A stretch of DNA of 64,000 nucleotides, taken from positions 278,001 through 342,000 of the forward strand of contig JAVXUO010002170.1 in NCBI GenBank assembly GCA_033065855.1, in the 5' to 3' direction. The notes beneath the pieces were generated by a model. The model had not been told where the DNA came from, ran no database searches, and worked only from the letters and a program-made list of their open reading frames with translations. The translations under genes and the position numbers were made by a program. This stretch comes from Escallonia rubra (taxonomy: Eukaryota > Streptophyta > Magnoliopsida > Escalloniales > Escalloniaceae). Of the stretch, positions 22,090 to 33,307 are shown piece by piece (position 1 is the stretch's first letter; the number at the start of each line of letters is the position of its first letter).

Positions 22090-23976
22090 GTTACGCAATC
22101 AAACACCACTAATGCATAAAAAAAAGGTCAATGAGGACACCAAAATGCACAACAGTAGCTTCTACCTAAAAGCAACAAGCCAACCATGAGCTGAAAATTA
22201 ATAACTACCTAACAGTTGCCCACATTATGAAATTCGGCATTATTGACATGCTTTAGTGTGATTTTGCCATCAAATAATCACTATTGACATGCTTTAGTGT
22301 GAATTAATAACTACATAACTGGCTAAGTTGGCCAGATTATGAAATTCAGCATTTTGACATGCTAAGTGATTATGCTTTAGTGTGAATTAATAACTACAGA
22401 CTTTTTAGAGCAAAATCCAGTGTGAAACAATTATGAGTAAACAACTAAGTATGTCCTCTTTGATTTTTCTGCTAAGTGATTATCTAAGAACTAAAAGAGC
22501 ATGTACGTAGATGCATTTGCAAGGTAGACAAATAGATGAAACAGAAGACAGAAGCCTTGAAACTATAAAATACCCATACTTGGTTCAGCAATAGAATGAT
22601 CAATTTGAACCAATAGATTACTATTTTACTTTGTAGAGGCTTGAAATCACTGAAACCCTGAAATCATTTTACTAGGCTATCCTTTCAGAAAGGTCCATGC
22701 TTTCATTAATATGCAAAGTACAATCATGAATGCAAATCTGGAAAGCTTGTAGAGGCTTGAAATTGCACAATGAAAGCAAAAATACAAATGAAATGGAAAA
22801 CACAGTTTCTAAAAAATACACAGCCTATCAAAGTCACTTGAATTTCTGTCATTTTAGTGCTCTTATCAAAGTCAAGGTAAACCTAATCACGTGCTCACAA
22901 GCATAATCAGTTGTTGAGAATTAACAATTTCAACAAAGCATGATCATCACAAGCCATCCATCCGAATCAACCAACCCAAAAGCAAGAGAGAGAAACTAGG
23001 ATAGAAGGAAACTGGAAACCCCATTTCGGAGGGAGAGAGCAAGAAAAACAGAGCACAAATCACTGTCCTCCCAAAAGACATCACAAGCCATCCATCCGTC
23101 AGTTTCATTCACGGGTTACACTGCTTCTCGTCCTGATATGGGTATGAATTTCACGCACTGAAGAGCAAACGCCACCTTCCAACCCATCTTCTTCGAATTC
23201 TTCTTCCTCCACTCCAATTTCACGCACCCTTTCCCTTCCGACCCCTCTTGTCCACCACCCACCCATCCGCAAAGGCGACACGAACCACTTGGTTTCTCTC
23301 ACCTCCACCAGTTACGGCTCTTTAATCCTGGTTGACCCGATTCCAAACCCTAACCCTAATCCAGACCCGAAAGACCCGTCATCGCCAGACTCTGTGATCA
23401 ACATCTGGGAGCTCATGAGTGAGTGAGTGAAAGGTTGAGGCAGAAACATTTATCTTAGAGCAGTCCTTCAGACCAAAGCATGAAACACTCTCCGCCTTGA
23501 TTATATAGACATGTGATTTCACATTTATGAATATAAGAAATTATATTTTCCGATTCTTACTTAAATCTGAAATCAAGACTTGTAGATGCTGTACTACCCT
23601 AGATCTGAAAGTAATGGGTCCGTTGATTCGGAATCGAGAAGAATATTAAAGAAACTGAAGACATTGATGGAGAAAGAGGGCAGAAAACGGCATACCTGTC
23701 GGAGATGGTCGGCGGCGGAGGAAGACGAGAGAAGACTTCTGCTCTCCTCTCTTTATGCCTCTGGTTTCCTTTTCTAACCTAGCCCGTAATTTCTTATCCT
23801 GAGTGCTCCTGGATTAAAACAATACCCCCCCCCCCTCCCAGGTACAAAGTTATCCCACTTAAGGGATAAAACCCATCCTCCGGATTTCTTATCCGTCCAT
23901 TATTAACGTGTCCAAAATGTCGGATATAATTATTTTTATCATATCCGGGGTTTTATCCGGCGTGCCAAACACAACC
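22090..23976. other. Harbinger 5' flank and right TIR region
   Basis: AT-rich sequence between the transposase start and the right terminus. It contains short repeated words (GCTTTAGTGTGAATTAATAA recurs around 22290 and 22375). A purine-rich stretch near 23100-23320 gives a spurious frame. No other gene is seen. Confidence 0.5.
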
Positions 23977-24054
23977 ATAGAGTACAGAGTTCGTATTGTT
24001 AAAATGTGAAGGTCAAGGTTTCAATTTTTGGAAAATCGAAAAAGAAAGGTATAA

Positions 24055-25329
24055 GGGTCCGTTTGGAACCAATTCTTTTAGGATTTGGATTTCAGATTTG
24101 GAATTGGATTTGGAATTCAATTCACTTTTTTTTGTTTGGAACGAAAGGGAATTCAAATCATGGAATTCCAATTTTGTGTTTGGAGAACAGAGGAAATGGA
24201 AAGGTAATAAATTTTTAGACAATTATATCCTTAACTTACGATGAAAAATAAATTATGGTAAGTGGTTTCAAGTGGGCTAGTGCCACACATGGTGGTGGTG
24301 GTGGTGACAGCACTGCACGGGGTAGCAACATCGACGATGGAAGTGGTGGGGTGGTCAAGTGATGGTAATGATGGTAGTGGTGGTCATCCACTGACGCCAA
24401 TAGTGATGCCGGTGGCAGTAGTGGTGACGGTGGTGACAGTAGTGGTGACGGCGGCGGTGACAGTAGTGATGTTGACGGCGGTGGTGGCAATAGTGGTGGT
24501 GGCGGTGGTGATGGTGGTGTTGACGGCAATAGTGGTGGTGGCGACGGTGGTGGCAATAGTGGTGATGATGTGGTGGTGGCAACGGTGGTGGCAATAGTGG
24601 TGATGATGTGGTGGTGGCAGTAGTGGTGGCGACGGTGGTGGTGGTGGCATTATTGATGGCTGTGGTGGCAGTGGCTATGGAGGCGACAGTGGTGGTGATG
24701 GTTGTGGTGGCAGTGGTGGTGGTGGCGATGGTGGCAATAGTGGTGGCGGTGGTGGTGGCAGTACTGGTGGGGGCGGTCGGTGTAGTGGTGGGGGATGCAG
24801 TATCGGTGGTGGTGGCAGTAGTGGTGGCGGCGGTGGTAATTGTGGCAGTACTGGCCGTAATGGTGGCGGTGGTGGTGAAGGATGTAGTGGCGACGGTGGT
24901 GGTGGCGACGGTAGTGTTAGCGGGTGTTGTGGCGGCAACGATAGTGGTAGTAGTGGTGGCGGTGGCGTGGTGGTGGCGACAGTAGTGGTAGCGGTGGTGG
25001 TAGTAGTAGTGGTGCCGGTGGTGGTGGTAGTGACAGTAGTGGTGCCGATGGTGGTAGTAAAAGTGGTGTGGCAGTAACGACAATGAAGATGGGGTGGTGG
25101 GTTCATTGTTAAAGAGATCCAGAAAAGGGCAAGATAAATAAATAATTACATTTAGTTCAAGTAAATTCAAATCACATACCGACTATTTTTCATCGGATTT
25201 CACACTATAGAAACAAATCCAATCAAATCCCATGAAATCCAATTCCAATTCTTTTTTTTAATGTTTCAAACAACAAATTTTGAGGATTTGAAATGAAATC
25301 CCATCAATTCCATGGTTCCAAACATACTC
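24055..25329. mobile_element. Harbinger-type MITE carrying a large GGT repeat
   Basis: Ends: left GGGTCCGTTTGGAACCA (from 24055); right, as reverse complement, GAGTATGTTTGGAACCA (from 25329). TAA flanks both sides (24052-24054, 25330-25332), a TWA duplication diagnostic of PIF/Harbinger. Both subterminal regions share runs of GGATTTGG- and GAAATCC-type words. The interior is dominated by GGT/GGC-type triplet repeats. It lies 78 bp from the larger Harbinger and ends 281 bp upstream of the INTS3-like start codon. Confidence 0.85.
24287..25090. repeat. Imperfect GGT/GGC/AGT triplet expansion (about 800 bp)
   Basis: The plus strand is almost free of C between GGTGG-type units (GGTGGTGGC, AGTAGTGGTGG, GGCGGTGG). 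Period 3 dominates with higher-order units of 9-18 bp. Long apparent proteins (Val/Ala/Met rich on one strand, Thr/Pro/His rich on the other) are artefacts of this repeat. The many GG runs could support G-quadruplex formation (inference). Confidence 0.9.
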
Positions 25330-25610
25330 TAAATCGCCATATGCTCTCGATAACACCTCACTGGCCGCCTCGTTTTTACTCTTTCGTTTATACAACAGTA
25401 GCACTGAGCGCGGCTAACAATGGAGATCAAGGAGGGTTCAAGCTCCTTCAATGGAGATATAGGGCTCAAGAGAGCAAGATAAACGAAAAGCCCCACTTGG
25501 CAATCGGCACCAGCACCTGAAAGCAAGTGCCTAGCAGGTTTACCTCAACCCTTTTCTTTTGTTTTTCCATCTTTGCTAAGTAAAATCAGCATCAATTGAT
25601 TTACCTTAGA

Positions 25611-27014
25611 ATGGCGTCAAACCTGACTCACGCATCACCTTTTGAAGCGTCTAATCCAGTTGAAGTTTCTCTAAGGGAAGCTTTTCAGCTTCTAAATCCC
25701 CAACTTAAACCCCCTTTCCCGATGACAGTCCCTACTCAGTCAGAATACCTCAACCTAAACAGGGCAATTCTTTATGGAGTCTTATGCGAACCCAATAGGG
25801 CCCAAATTCATATAAAGCACTTACACGGCATTGTCACTGATGGGTACAGTTTTTTCACCAGTTTACTTGTCAAGATTGTTAGTGAATTGTATCCCAAACT
25901 CGTTGACTTGGTCAAGGTTCAGCTTATTTGGGTCGCATCCCAGATGGTTTCTGTCTCAGCTACGGGATTCGATGGTTTGTTGGTCGCCCTTCTGAGGAGA
26001 ATTTTAACTGGAGATTTTAGTGATGGGAATTTTTGGTTGTGTTCGGAGTTGGTAAGTCTCTTTCTGGACAAGTGGGATTGTATATTGGAGGAAGAACCCT
26101 TGGTCTTAACTAGTGGTTTGTATACATTTCTTAGATTGTTGGCAGAGCATTATAGGGTGTCGAGGTTTTTGAAAATCCAAGGGTTGGTGAGAATGGAGAT
26201 TGAGTTTTGCGTTAGAGTTTTAAGGGAGCAATTCCATCTGTGTTTAAGGATTGGGAGAGATCTTGTTAGGCTTCTGCAGGACTTGGCTCATACACCTGAG
26301 TTTAGAGCTATATGGACAGACTTGCTCTCGAACCCGAGTGCTTTTAAGACACAGGGTTTTTTAGATATTTCGCAGCTCTACCACTCAAGGACCTCGAGCA
26401 GGTACTTTTTGCTGCGTATAACTCCTGAAATTGAAACCCAGTTGAGATTTTTGCTTACTTATGTCAAGTTGGGAAGTCAAAAGCGGTATCAGGTTTGGTT
26501 TGCAAGGAAGTTCCTTTACGAGCCGGAAAGGGAGACTCTTGTGATTGACATTGTTCGTTTCATATGTTGTGCACACCACCCACCCAATGAGATTATTCTG
26601 TCAGAAGTCATCCCAAGATGGGCTGTCATCGGTTGGTTGTTGAAATTGTGTAGGAAGAATTATGTGGAAGCTAATGTGAAGCTGGCCCTTTTCTATGATT
26701 GGCTTTTCTTTGATGAAAGAGTGGATAACCTTATGAACATTGAGCCTGCAATTTTGTTAATGGTAAACTCTCTACCCAAATATCTTGATGTGACTCAGAC
26801 CCTTCTTGAGTTCTTGCTTCTTCTGGTGGAAAACTATGACGTTGAGAGGAAGGATCTGGTCGTTCATGGTGTATCATCAGCTCTTGATGTGATAGTTAGA
26901 AAGGGTGTCGTTCAATCTCTTAATGTTTTGACTCACTGCGATATGATCTCTCCCTTTCTGAGAGAGAGACTGGGGAAGTTGGTTGCCAGGCGTGAAAGTA
27001 GTGTTTCCAAATAA
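25611..27014 (+). CDS. Integrator complex subunit 3-like protein
   Basis: A single open exon of 467 codons from ATG 25611 (MASNLTHASPF) to TAA 27012-27014. The upstream extension of the frame begins at a TTG, so this ATG is chosen. In order it shows TDGYSFFTSLLVK (about residue 80), QLIWVASQM, NFWLCSELVSLFLDKWD, IGRDLVRLLQDLAHTPEFR (about 215), RTSSRYFLLRITPEIETQ, QKRYQVWFARK, IPRWAVIGWLLKLC and KLALFYDWLFF...MNIEPAIL (about 370). These are the conserved blocks of the INTS3 N-terminal (HEAT-like) domain. Integrator cleaves snRNA and other nascent transcripts in the nucleus, and INTS3 also joins single-strand DNA-binding SOSS complexes in animals. The protein ends after the N-terminal domain, much shorter than animal INTS3. 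I recall plant homologues being short too, but could not verify this. No disruptions are seen. Confidence 0.92.
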   Translation: MASNLTHASPFEASNPVEVSLREAFQLLNPQLKPPFPMTVPTQSEYLNLNRAILYGVLCEPNRAQIHIKHLHGIVTDGYSFFTSLLVKIVSELYPKLVDLVKVQLIWVASQMVSVSATGFDGLLVALLRRILTGDFSDGNFWLCSELVSLFLDKWDCILEEEPLVLTSGLYTFLRLLAEHYRVSRFLKIQGLVRMEIEFCVRVLREQFHLCLRIGRDLVRLLQDLAHTPEFRAIWTDLLSNPSAFKTQGFLDISQLYHSRTSSRYFLLRITPEIETQLRFLLTYVKLGSQKRYQVWFARKFLYEPERETLVIDIVRFICCAHHPPNEIILSEVIPRWAVIGWLLKLCRKNYVEANVKLALFYDWLFFDERVDNLMNIEPAILLMVNSLPKYLDVTQTLLEFLLLLVENYDVERKDLVVHGVSSALDVIVRKGVVQSLNVLTHCDMISPFLRERLGKLVARRESSVSK

Positions 27015-28100
27015 TGTGATCATTCTGTTTTTAAATGATCTGTTCAAATATTCCAACCTAATTTAAAGCTTCAATCTACTGGGAAGAAGGTATTCTCACT
27101 TTCACTACTCTAAGTTTCAAATCACTCTCCAATTATTGTGATTATTTTATCATTCCTGCTCGAAATTCCCCTCTAATCATCTTTGAAGGTACAGAATGAT
27201 CTCATTTTGTCTCTTCTTAAGTTACTTTTGTTTCGGCAAAGCTAATTAAATTTAGCTGCATAAACTCTCTGAATTCTTAATATTGCTTTCCCTTACTTGG
27301 TCAACTAATGAATATGCACCAGTTGATGTCTAGCCAGTAAGGACGTTATATAGTTGATAATGATAAATTATTGGCATGCCTTGGCTTAGAATCAAATTCA
27401 AGAAGGTACAATGACACAACTAAGCCTACCTCCTTTCTTCCTATGTTTTTTGCTATTTTCTAAAAGTACCGTTGTCTTTCATTTCTTGCCCTAGTCTACA
27501 TTAGAAACACTTTGTTATGTCTATTTGAATATTTGTTCCTTAGACGGGAGGACAGAACATGCCATTGGTAGCTGGGCTTCCTTCACTCTTTTCGTTTTGT
27601 GCATCATCAAATCTTAGTGACAATGTCTATTAACTAAAGAAACGTGCTTCTACATAATTTGGTTGATTGTTATAGGTTCAAGCAAAAAAGGACTGGAAGA
27701 GCGACCCTTATGCTAGTTTGCAGTTTCATGGAGGTATCGTTTCCTGATTTGTAAATTTAGTTGAAATAATCTTTTCTGTAAGTACTTTTTGTTTTCTAAT
27801 TTTTGTATCTATGTCTGCTAGGGTAATTAGATCACAAATGGTATTTTTTTTTTTCCTTTTCTTGAAACCGAAAATCTATTCTTTCTCCTGTTTTGTACTA
27901 TTATTACACGGAATGTGATACTTGAAGAAGCTATCTTCATGGTGGGTTCGAGTAATAGGTCATGCTGGGTTGGCATTACCCCATGAGCCATTATGGTAGT
28001 ATACTTCTGGTGCTGTGGAGTGACATGTATAGTAATGGGCAATGTAGTTCTCACAATGATCACTTTTAATTGCATGTAGGCTGATTAGAGTTCTTAAGAT
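27015..28100 (+). other. 3' region of the INTS3-like gene, possible spliced UTR
   Basis: After the stop there is a plausible donor (GGGAAGAAG then GTATTC, GT at 27090-27091). A small exon-like block 27676-27733 is bounded by TTATAG and GTATCG. This could be a spliced 3' UTR or an alternative C-terminus. There is no family match and no clear polyadenylation site that I can define. Confidence 0.3.
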
Positions 28101-30483
28101 TACCATGTAAATTTTGTTTCTTTAAGATATTTTCATTTATTTATTTAGGATATATGGAGATTAGGACGGATGCTGTTCTTCAGATTTTCACTTAGTGAAA
28201 CACTACTTTTTCCTGATGCGTAGATGCACGAAGAGTAATGGGAGGTAGGGAGCATCAATGGCACAATGGGTTTTGGTGTGAGAGCAGAAATGGAAGCAGG
28301 AAGGGGTGCGACGTTCCGAGAGCAAAGTGCCGCTAGAGTTTGAGAATCGTGCGACCAAGGATCAGAAAAATTGTAATTTTTCCTTTTGCGACTAAGGAGT
28401 AAATGAAGTTCACTAAAACATGGGAGGCTATAGTTTCTTACATGATATTTTTACTCAATTGTTTGTGCAATAGCCAAAGGCTAGTGTGTGTATATATGTG
28501 TATATGGAATATAGACAGGGGCATTTTTTCCGAGATTCGCCTAAATTTTCTTCCCCCTAGTGTCCTGCATACCGGTACCAGCGACCCAAAACATGATATT
28601 CTGGCGTATTTGTTCTCCGGATCTAGCGAACCAAAATTTTGAGTGCCAAATTTGGTGATGGTGTTTTATCAAGTTTCTTTGAAGAAGCCAGATAATCATT
28701 ACTTCATAGATGTCACTTTCTATTAATCGTATCTCTGTATGTGTACATATATACATAGTAATATCCTGCTAAAGGAAACTAAAGAAGTGTCTTCAAAGAT
28801 ATGTGTACAAAGGAGACGCAAAAAAGAACAACACTATTGCTGTAAAATGTGAAAAGGTACACCTGAATAGCACAATAGGAACCTAACTGTTAAAAAAAAA
28901 TTAAATGCGCCTACCACGTAACACGTTGTGGGTTCGAGAACATACCGTACGAAAGTACCCGAAAATTCAGACGAAGGATCCTTCTTGTTACGAGTTTCTA
29001 ACACACTTGATCTTTTTCGCAGATACGAAAACGGCTATTAGAGTCGAGTTCTTTGTCCACGAACCAAATCCTAGAGGTTGGTGATGCTCTAGAGAGAGTG
29101 CAACAGATGGATGGATTGTTTGGTGACTTATTGTATTGTGGTTTCTTGAGATATCTCTAGCCCTTAGTTGCATTAAGCGGGGGCGGGAATGGGGGCGGGG
29201 AAGCGTAAGCACCTGAAAGAATTTGACGTTGGGAGTCGCTAGAACAAATAAACGTGTAAAAGAGTATTATCATTTGCTCAATATAATTTACGAGAGAGAG
29301 AGAGAGAGAGAGAGCGGTGATTGACAAGCTCTGCTCTCTCGAGAAGGGTAGTCAGCAACAACAAACATAGATGCTTTATGGAGTTGAATGAATAGAGAAA
29401 TAAGGAATTGAGTAAAAAATAGCTTGATTTTTAGGTATTCTCTCACTTGTTCCATGCATATCTGTCCAGCTAACGGGATCGAGTTCCCATATGAGATTGG
29501 GACGAGATCCCATAGAGCTCCTAACTTGGGATCGCAAAAGCGAGTTTCCGGGAGAGAAGTGTCACCATATGAGGAGTTTCCTGCAACTAAGTTCTAGCAT
29601 TTATATAAAGATAGTATTAGAGACTGACTTTATTTCAAACATTTAGGAGATAAAGACTGTATTTATCTCAAATACTTAGCAGCTAAATATCCTCTAATTA
29701 ACTGTAAATACTGACTAACAAATACACATTATCTGTTAGTGGGTGGATAATGGATCCACTGACCCAATTTATTAACAGCTCTCACTCGCCAACACAGGGC
29801 AAATAAATCTTGCAGTCTCTCATTATCTCTTGTTCACTCATCTCCTCATACAGGAAATGAAATGTGCGATCTACGAGAAAGGATGTCCAACATTGATGAG
29901 TATTGTATTGAGTTATCACCAAACTAACACAATACATCACTCCAAAAATCTCGTATGTACCCTAGATAGTTCAACTACACCAGATTAAACACTCTTAAAT
30001 CTCTCGTAATGAGCAGTGTTAAACCTCTCATATGTTATGTATTCATGACTCATATCGAAACGAAAATCGATAAAGTCTCTCGGGTTATGAATCACACAAC
30101 ATGGTGTAGTATTGAACTTTCTTCCTAAAGCCCCCATGTCATTCCAATTAGACTCAACCGTTTTCCTAGACATGCCTCGCGAGACCACATCATCCATGAT
30201 CCAAGGGTACATGCTAAAGTGGCGACATTCAGTATCCTCTTTATGACATAATTTAAGGTGAAAATGATACTATATAGGATCAAAAATATTTCGATCCAAG
30301 TGGCTTACACAGTGACGAAGTAGGGATTCATTCATCACTCCCGCTGTAGGTCTGCATTTAGCATATGCAGTATGATTTGCATGTTATGGTGTAACCTGCG
30401 AGGGCGTGTCACATAAATGTATAATAAAATACACCATACGAATTTGCATCTAGTCGCTGTACAAGCGCCTAATCGGCCTAGTT
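28101..30483. other. Intergenic, no gene recognised
   Basis: Mixed AT-rich DNA. A 75-codon minus-strand frame at 29985-30212 (MYPWIMDDVVSRGMSRK...) reads like degraded coding sequence, but I cannot assign it to a family. A (GA)n tract lies at 29291-29315. Nothing else supported. Confidence 0.45.
29291..29315. repeat. (GA)n microsatellite
   Basis: About 12 uninterrupted GA units after CGA. Confidence 0.9.
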
Positions 30484-33277
30484 TGTAACACCCCAGAATT
30501 TTCGGAGCGCTAACCGATCAATCGATCAAATCCTCAATTATCCAATCAATTCAATACCACTAAGGAAAACCCAATAACATCCAGGTCAGAGCTCTACAAT
30601 AACTCAACTATCTCAGCAAAACGTTCTCATCAGAAAACAAATATAAAGTACTTAATTTAGTAAGTTACACATTGGTTCCCTCGTAGGGCTTAAATAAACA
30701 AATAATGAAAACATTAAGCTATTCCGTAATCAAGCTCGTTTGTTCCCGGAATCTTACTGAAGATTATTTTCTGCAGAAGGGAACAGAAAAAGGGAGTGAG
30801 CTTTCGAGAGCTCAGTAAGGTCGCTTAAGATTCAGTAGAGAATACAAACGATTTGGAGAACTTATTTTAATAGCAATATGGGAAGAGATTAATCTCAATC
30901 CTTCAAATCAGAAATCAATAAAAACACTTTCGATTACACTGAAACAATGCATATGATATTGAACATGAGTACATGCAAAGCCACACAGGCAGTGCAAAGC
31001 CACACAGGCAGTGCTCACCAACAATATGGTTACATATGCATATGGACATTAGTTGGACCATTAAGGTACTAGCATCTCCTAACAATAACAGACCATCCTT
31101 ATATCACCCCCGATACAGACCATCCTTATAACTCATCAATATACTAACTCATGTCAATATGTAGAGTGCAATAATCGATGATGTAATGATTAAATTGATG
31201 CACAACGAGAAATAAATACGTACCATCGAATAAGAATTTTCAATTAACATATAAGGCTCAAAATAGGGTATTAATGACAATCGATGCAATTTCATCACAA
31301 TTATAACTGAGTCCAATGAAAACTTCAATAACAATTTAAAAAGAATGTTTACGATGTCAAATAGATGAAATAGGGTTTCGGAAGAAATTCTTTACCTCGA
31401 TCCAAGTGAGCTGAAACTAAAACGCTCTCGATCAAATCTTTGGAATTAACCTAGGTTGACAAATCACTTATCAGAACACTATCCATACTAATGTATTATA
31501 AACCTAATATAACTATCCACAGCGTACCCATTTCTCTACCCGGAACGACGAAATTCGAATCGGGTCCCACATACGGCCAACTTATTTCGAAACTCGTCAC
31601 ACTCCTCGAGGCTCAGAAATACCCCAGAAATGTGTTTAATTTTCATTAAACATTTTTTATGGTTTAATACTACATATGGAATTAAAAAATAATTTTTGAA
31701 TATATTTGAATTAAAAATAATTTCTTTTAAATACACTAAAAACCCATAAATTACTAAAATTGCTTCTAGCTGGAAATAAAGACTCATAATTTTTGTAAAA
31801 GCCTTACTACGTATAAAAATTATAGAAATAAAAATCAGAATTTACGAGGCACTAAAACTAAATTAGCCTGAAGTATCATACTTTAAAAGTTTACACGTTA
31901 ACAATCATTGTACGCTATCCTTTGCACGCATCTCACTTAACCGTAACCCGATTCCCACTATTTCACAATTGCATACCTTCCTTTCTCATAGTACACATTT
32001 AAACACACACAAATACACAACTGACCCATGCTCACACTGACCTCTCACACCCACTGCCACGAGGCAGTGGTCTCCCACACACACACGCACACACACACAC
32101 ATATATATATATAACACAACTCACACACACATGTATTTCCTTAACCATTTCTTTCTCAGCTGCAACTTTCTCTTTCTTCAAGTTATATACACTCAACTCA
32201 AATACATATCACACTCACAGACCCACGCTACACCCTTCTTCCTTATTCTCCTTTTTTTTTTTAACATACTCACACATATATGTAAACACAGTTTACACAC
32301 ATCACAACCACAATTATGCACCCAAACTCCCAGCCCATTGCACCTCTCATACACTCCACAATCACATAAAACACACACCTCACCACTCTGCACACACCAC
32401 CCACTCACAGAACTCACGCACACATCTGCACACATTCCTACACAACGCACACACCAGACCCATTTCATCTTCCACTCTCACCCATTGCCTCAAGGCTCAT
32501 TCGTTATTTCACACACACCACACAGATCTATACTCTACACAGCCACACATATGAACAACTACCTGCGCACCATACGCCCGGCCATGGCAGCCTTTTTTTC
32601 ACACAGTACAGTACACCCAACTATACCCAGCCTTTACCCGCAGTATATACTGCATACTTTGATTTCAAACTTGCGAATTACGGTAGTCCTAAACCCAAAC
32701 TTCCCCCCTTTTAAGCTGTAATTTTGTTAAGCATTCGAGAGAAAAGTTTCAAAGAAAAGCTTACCAGAAAACAGAAAGAGTTTCGCCGGAAAGACCCCCT
32801 TACGATCCCTTCCCCTCTCTTCTCTCTATTTAAAACCCTCTCTTTCTCTGCCTCGATCACGTCTCAGATGAAGAGTGGAAAGGCTATGACGACTGCTCTC
32901 CTATTACAACATTTTATATAATAACCCTAGCTTGGTATATAACCAAAAATTCTCCCCTAACTATCATTAGTCGCTTAAATTTTCACCCGAAGCGTTTATT
33001 ACTGCGAAGCGGTCAAAAATAAATATTTACGATTTTCTTTGAGCTAGGAGAATTATTAACGGTTGTTACACCATTCCGTTTCACAAATCGTTGCTAGAAA
33101 GTATACCAATACTAAAAGAAAAAATTGAATTGTCGCTTAAGTATATCGATGCTAAGAAAATAAATTCATCGCTAAAAATAATAATTAATACACGTCGATG
33201 CTAAGTATAAAAGAAATAACGTCGCTAAAAATGTCAATTTATTTTGTTAAAAGTATTTTAGGGTTCGGGGTATTACA
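30484..33277 (-). repeat. 3' LTR of the gypsy element (about 2.8 kb)
   Basis: Plus-strand ends are TGTAACACCCC (30484) and GGGTATTACA (33277), so in element orientation it runs TGTAATACCCC...GGGGTGTTACA. It lies just beyond the pol stop. It shares GTGAGCTTTCGAGAGCTCAG and TAAGGTCG (30802-30830), the CCACACAGGCAGTG-type words and the TTAAGGTACTAGC block with the solo LTR at 4250-5588. Inside are a 20-bp tandem duplication (about 30976-31015), an AC/TA microsatellite (32076-32112) and degenerate GTCGCTAAAA-type repeats (33080-33235). Confidence 0.85.
32076..32112. repeat. (AC)n-(TA)n microsatellite inside the LTR
   Basis: A CACACA tract followed by TATATATATA. Confidence 0.85.
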
Positions 33278-33307
33278 CTATGCCCAACTTATAAAAATTC
33301 ATCCTCT

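Larger units (their letters stand above)
18450..23976 (-). mobile_element. PIF/Harbinger transposon with both genes (5.5 kb)
   Basis: Terminal inverted repeats: left GGCTGTGTTTGACGCGCCGG (18450-18469) and, as reverse complement, right GGTTGTGTTTGGCACGCCGG (23957-23976). ATA flanks both ends (18447-18449, 23977-23979) as a 3-bp target duplication, the length typical of this superfamily. Degenerate GGATAA subterminal motifs crowd both ends. Inside, both minus-strand genes of plant Harbingers are recognisable: a Myb/SANT-like protein (19467-20449) and a DDE transposase (20705-22089). Each carries at least one stop or frameshift, so the element is probably not autonomous now. Confidence 0.9.

Noticed and set aside
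23336..23362. AACCCTAACCCTAA-like string as an interstitial telomere repeat
   Set aside because: Only two imperfect units (CCCTAACCCTAAT); too short to interpret.
24236..25170. Long open frames on both strands (up to 271 codons)
   Set aside because: They follow from the GGT/GGC triplet repeat; composition is Val/Ala/Met or Thr/Pro/His only, with no domain.
28905..28945. tRNA-like string with GGGTTCGAGAA (box B-like)
   Set aside because: No acceptor stem, D arm or anticodon arm can be assembled; at most a SINE scrap.
32131..32721. 196-codon plus-strand frame
   Set aside because: It lies inside the gypsy LTR, is His/Thr/Ser/Pro biased from CA-rich sequence and has no domain.
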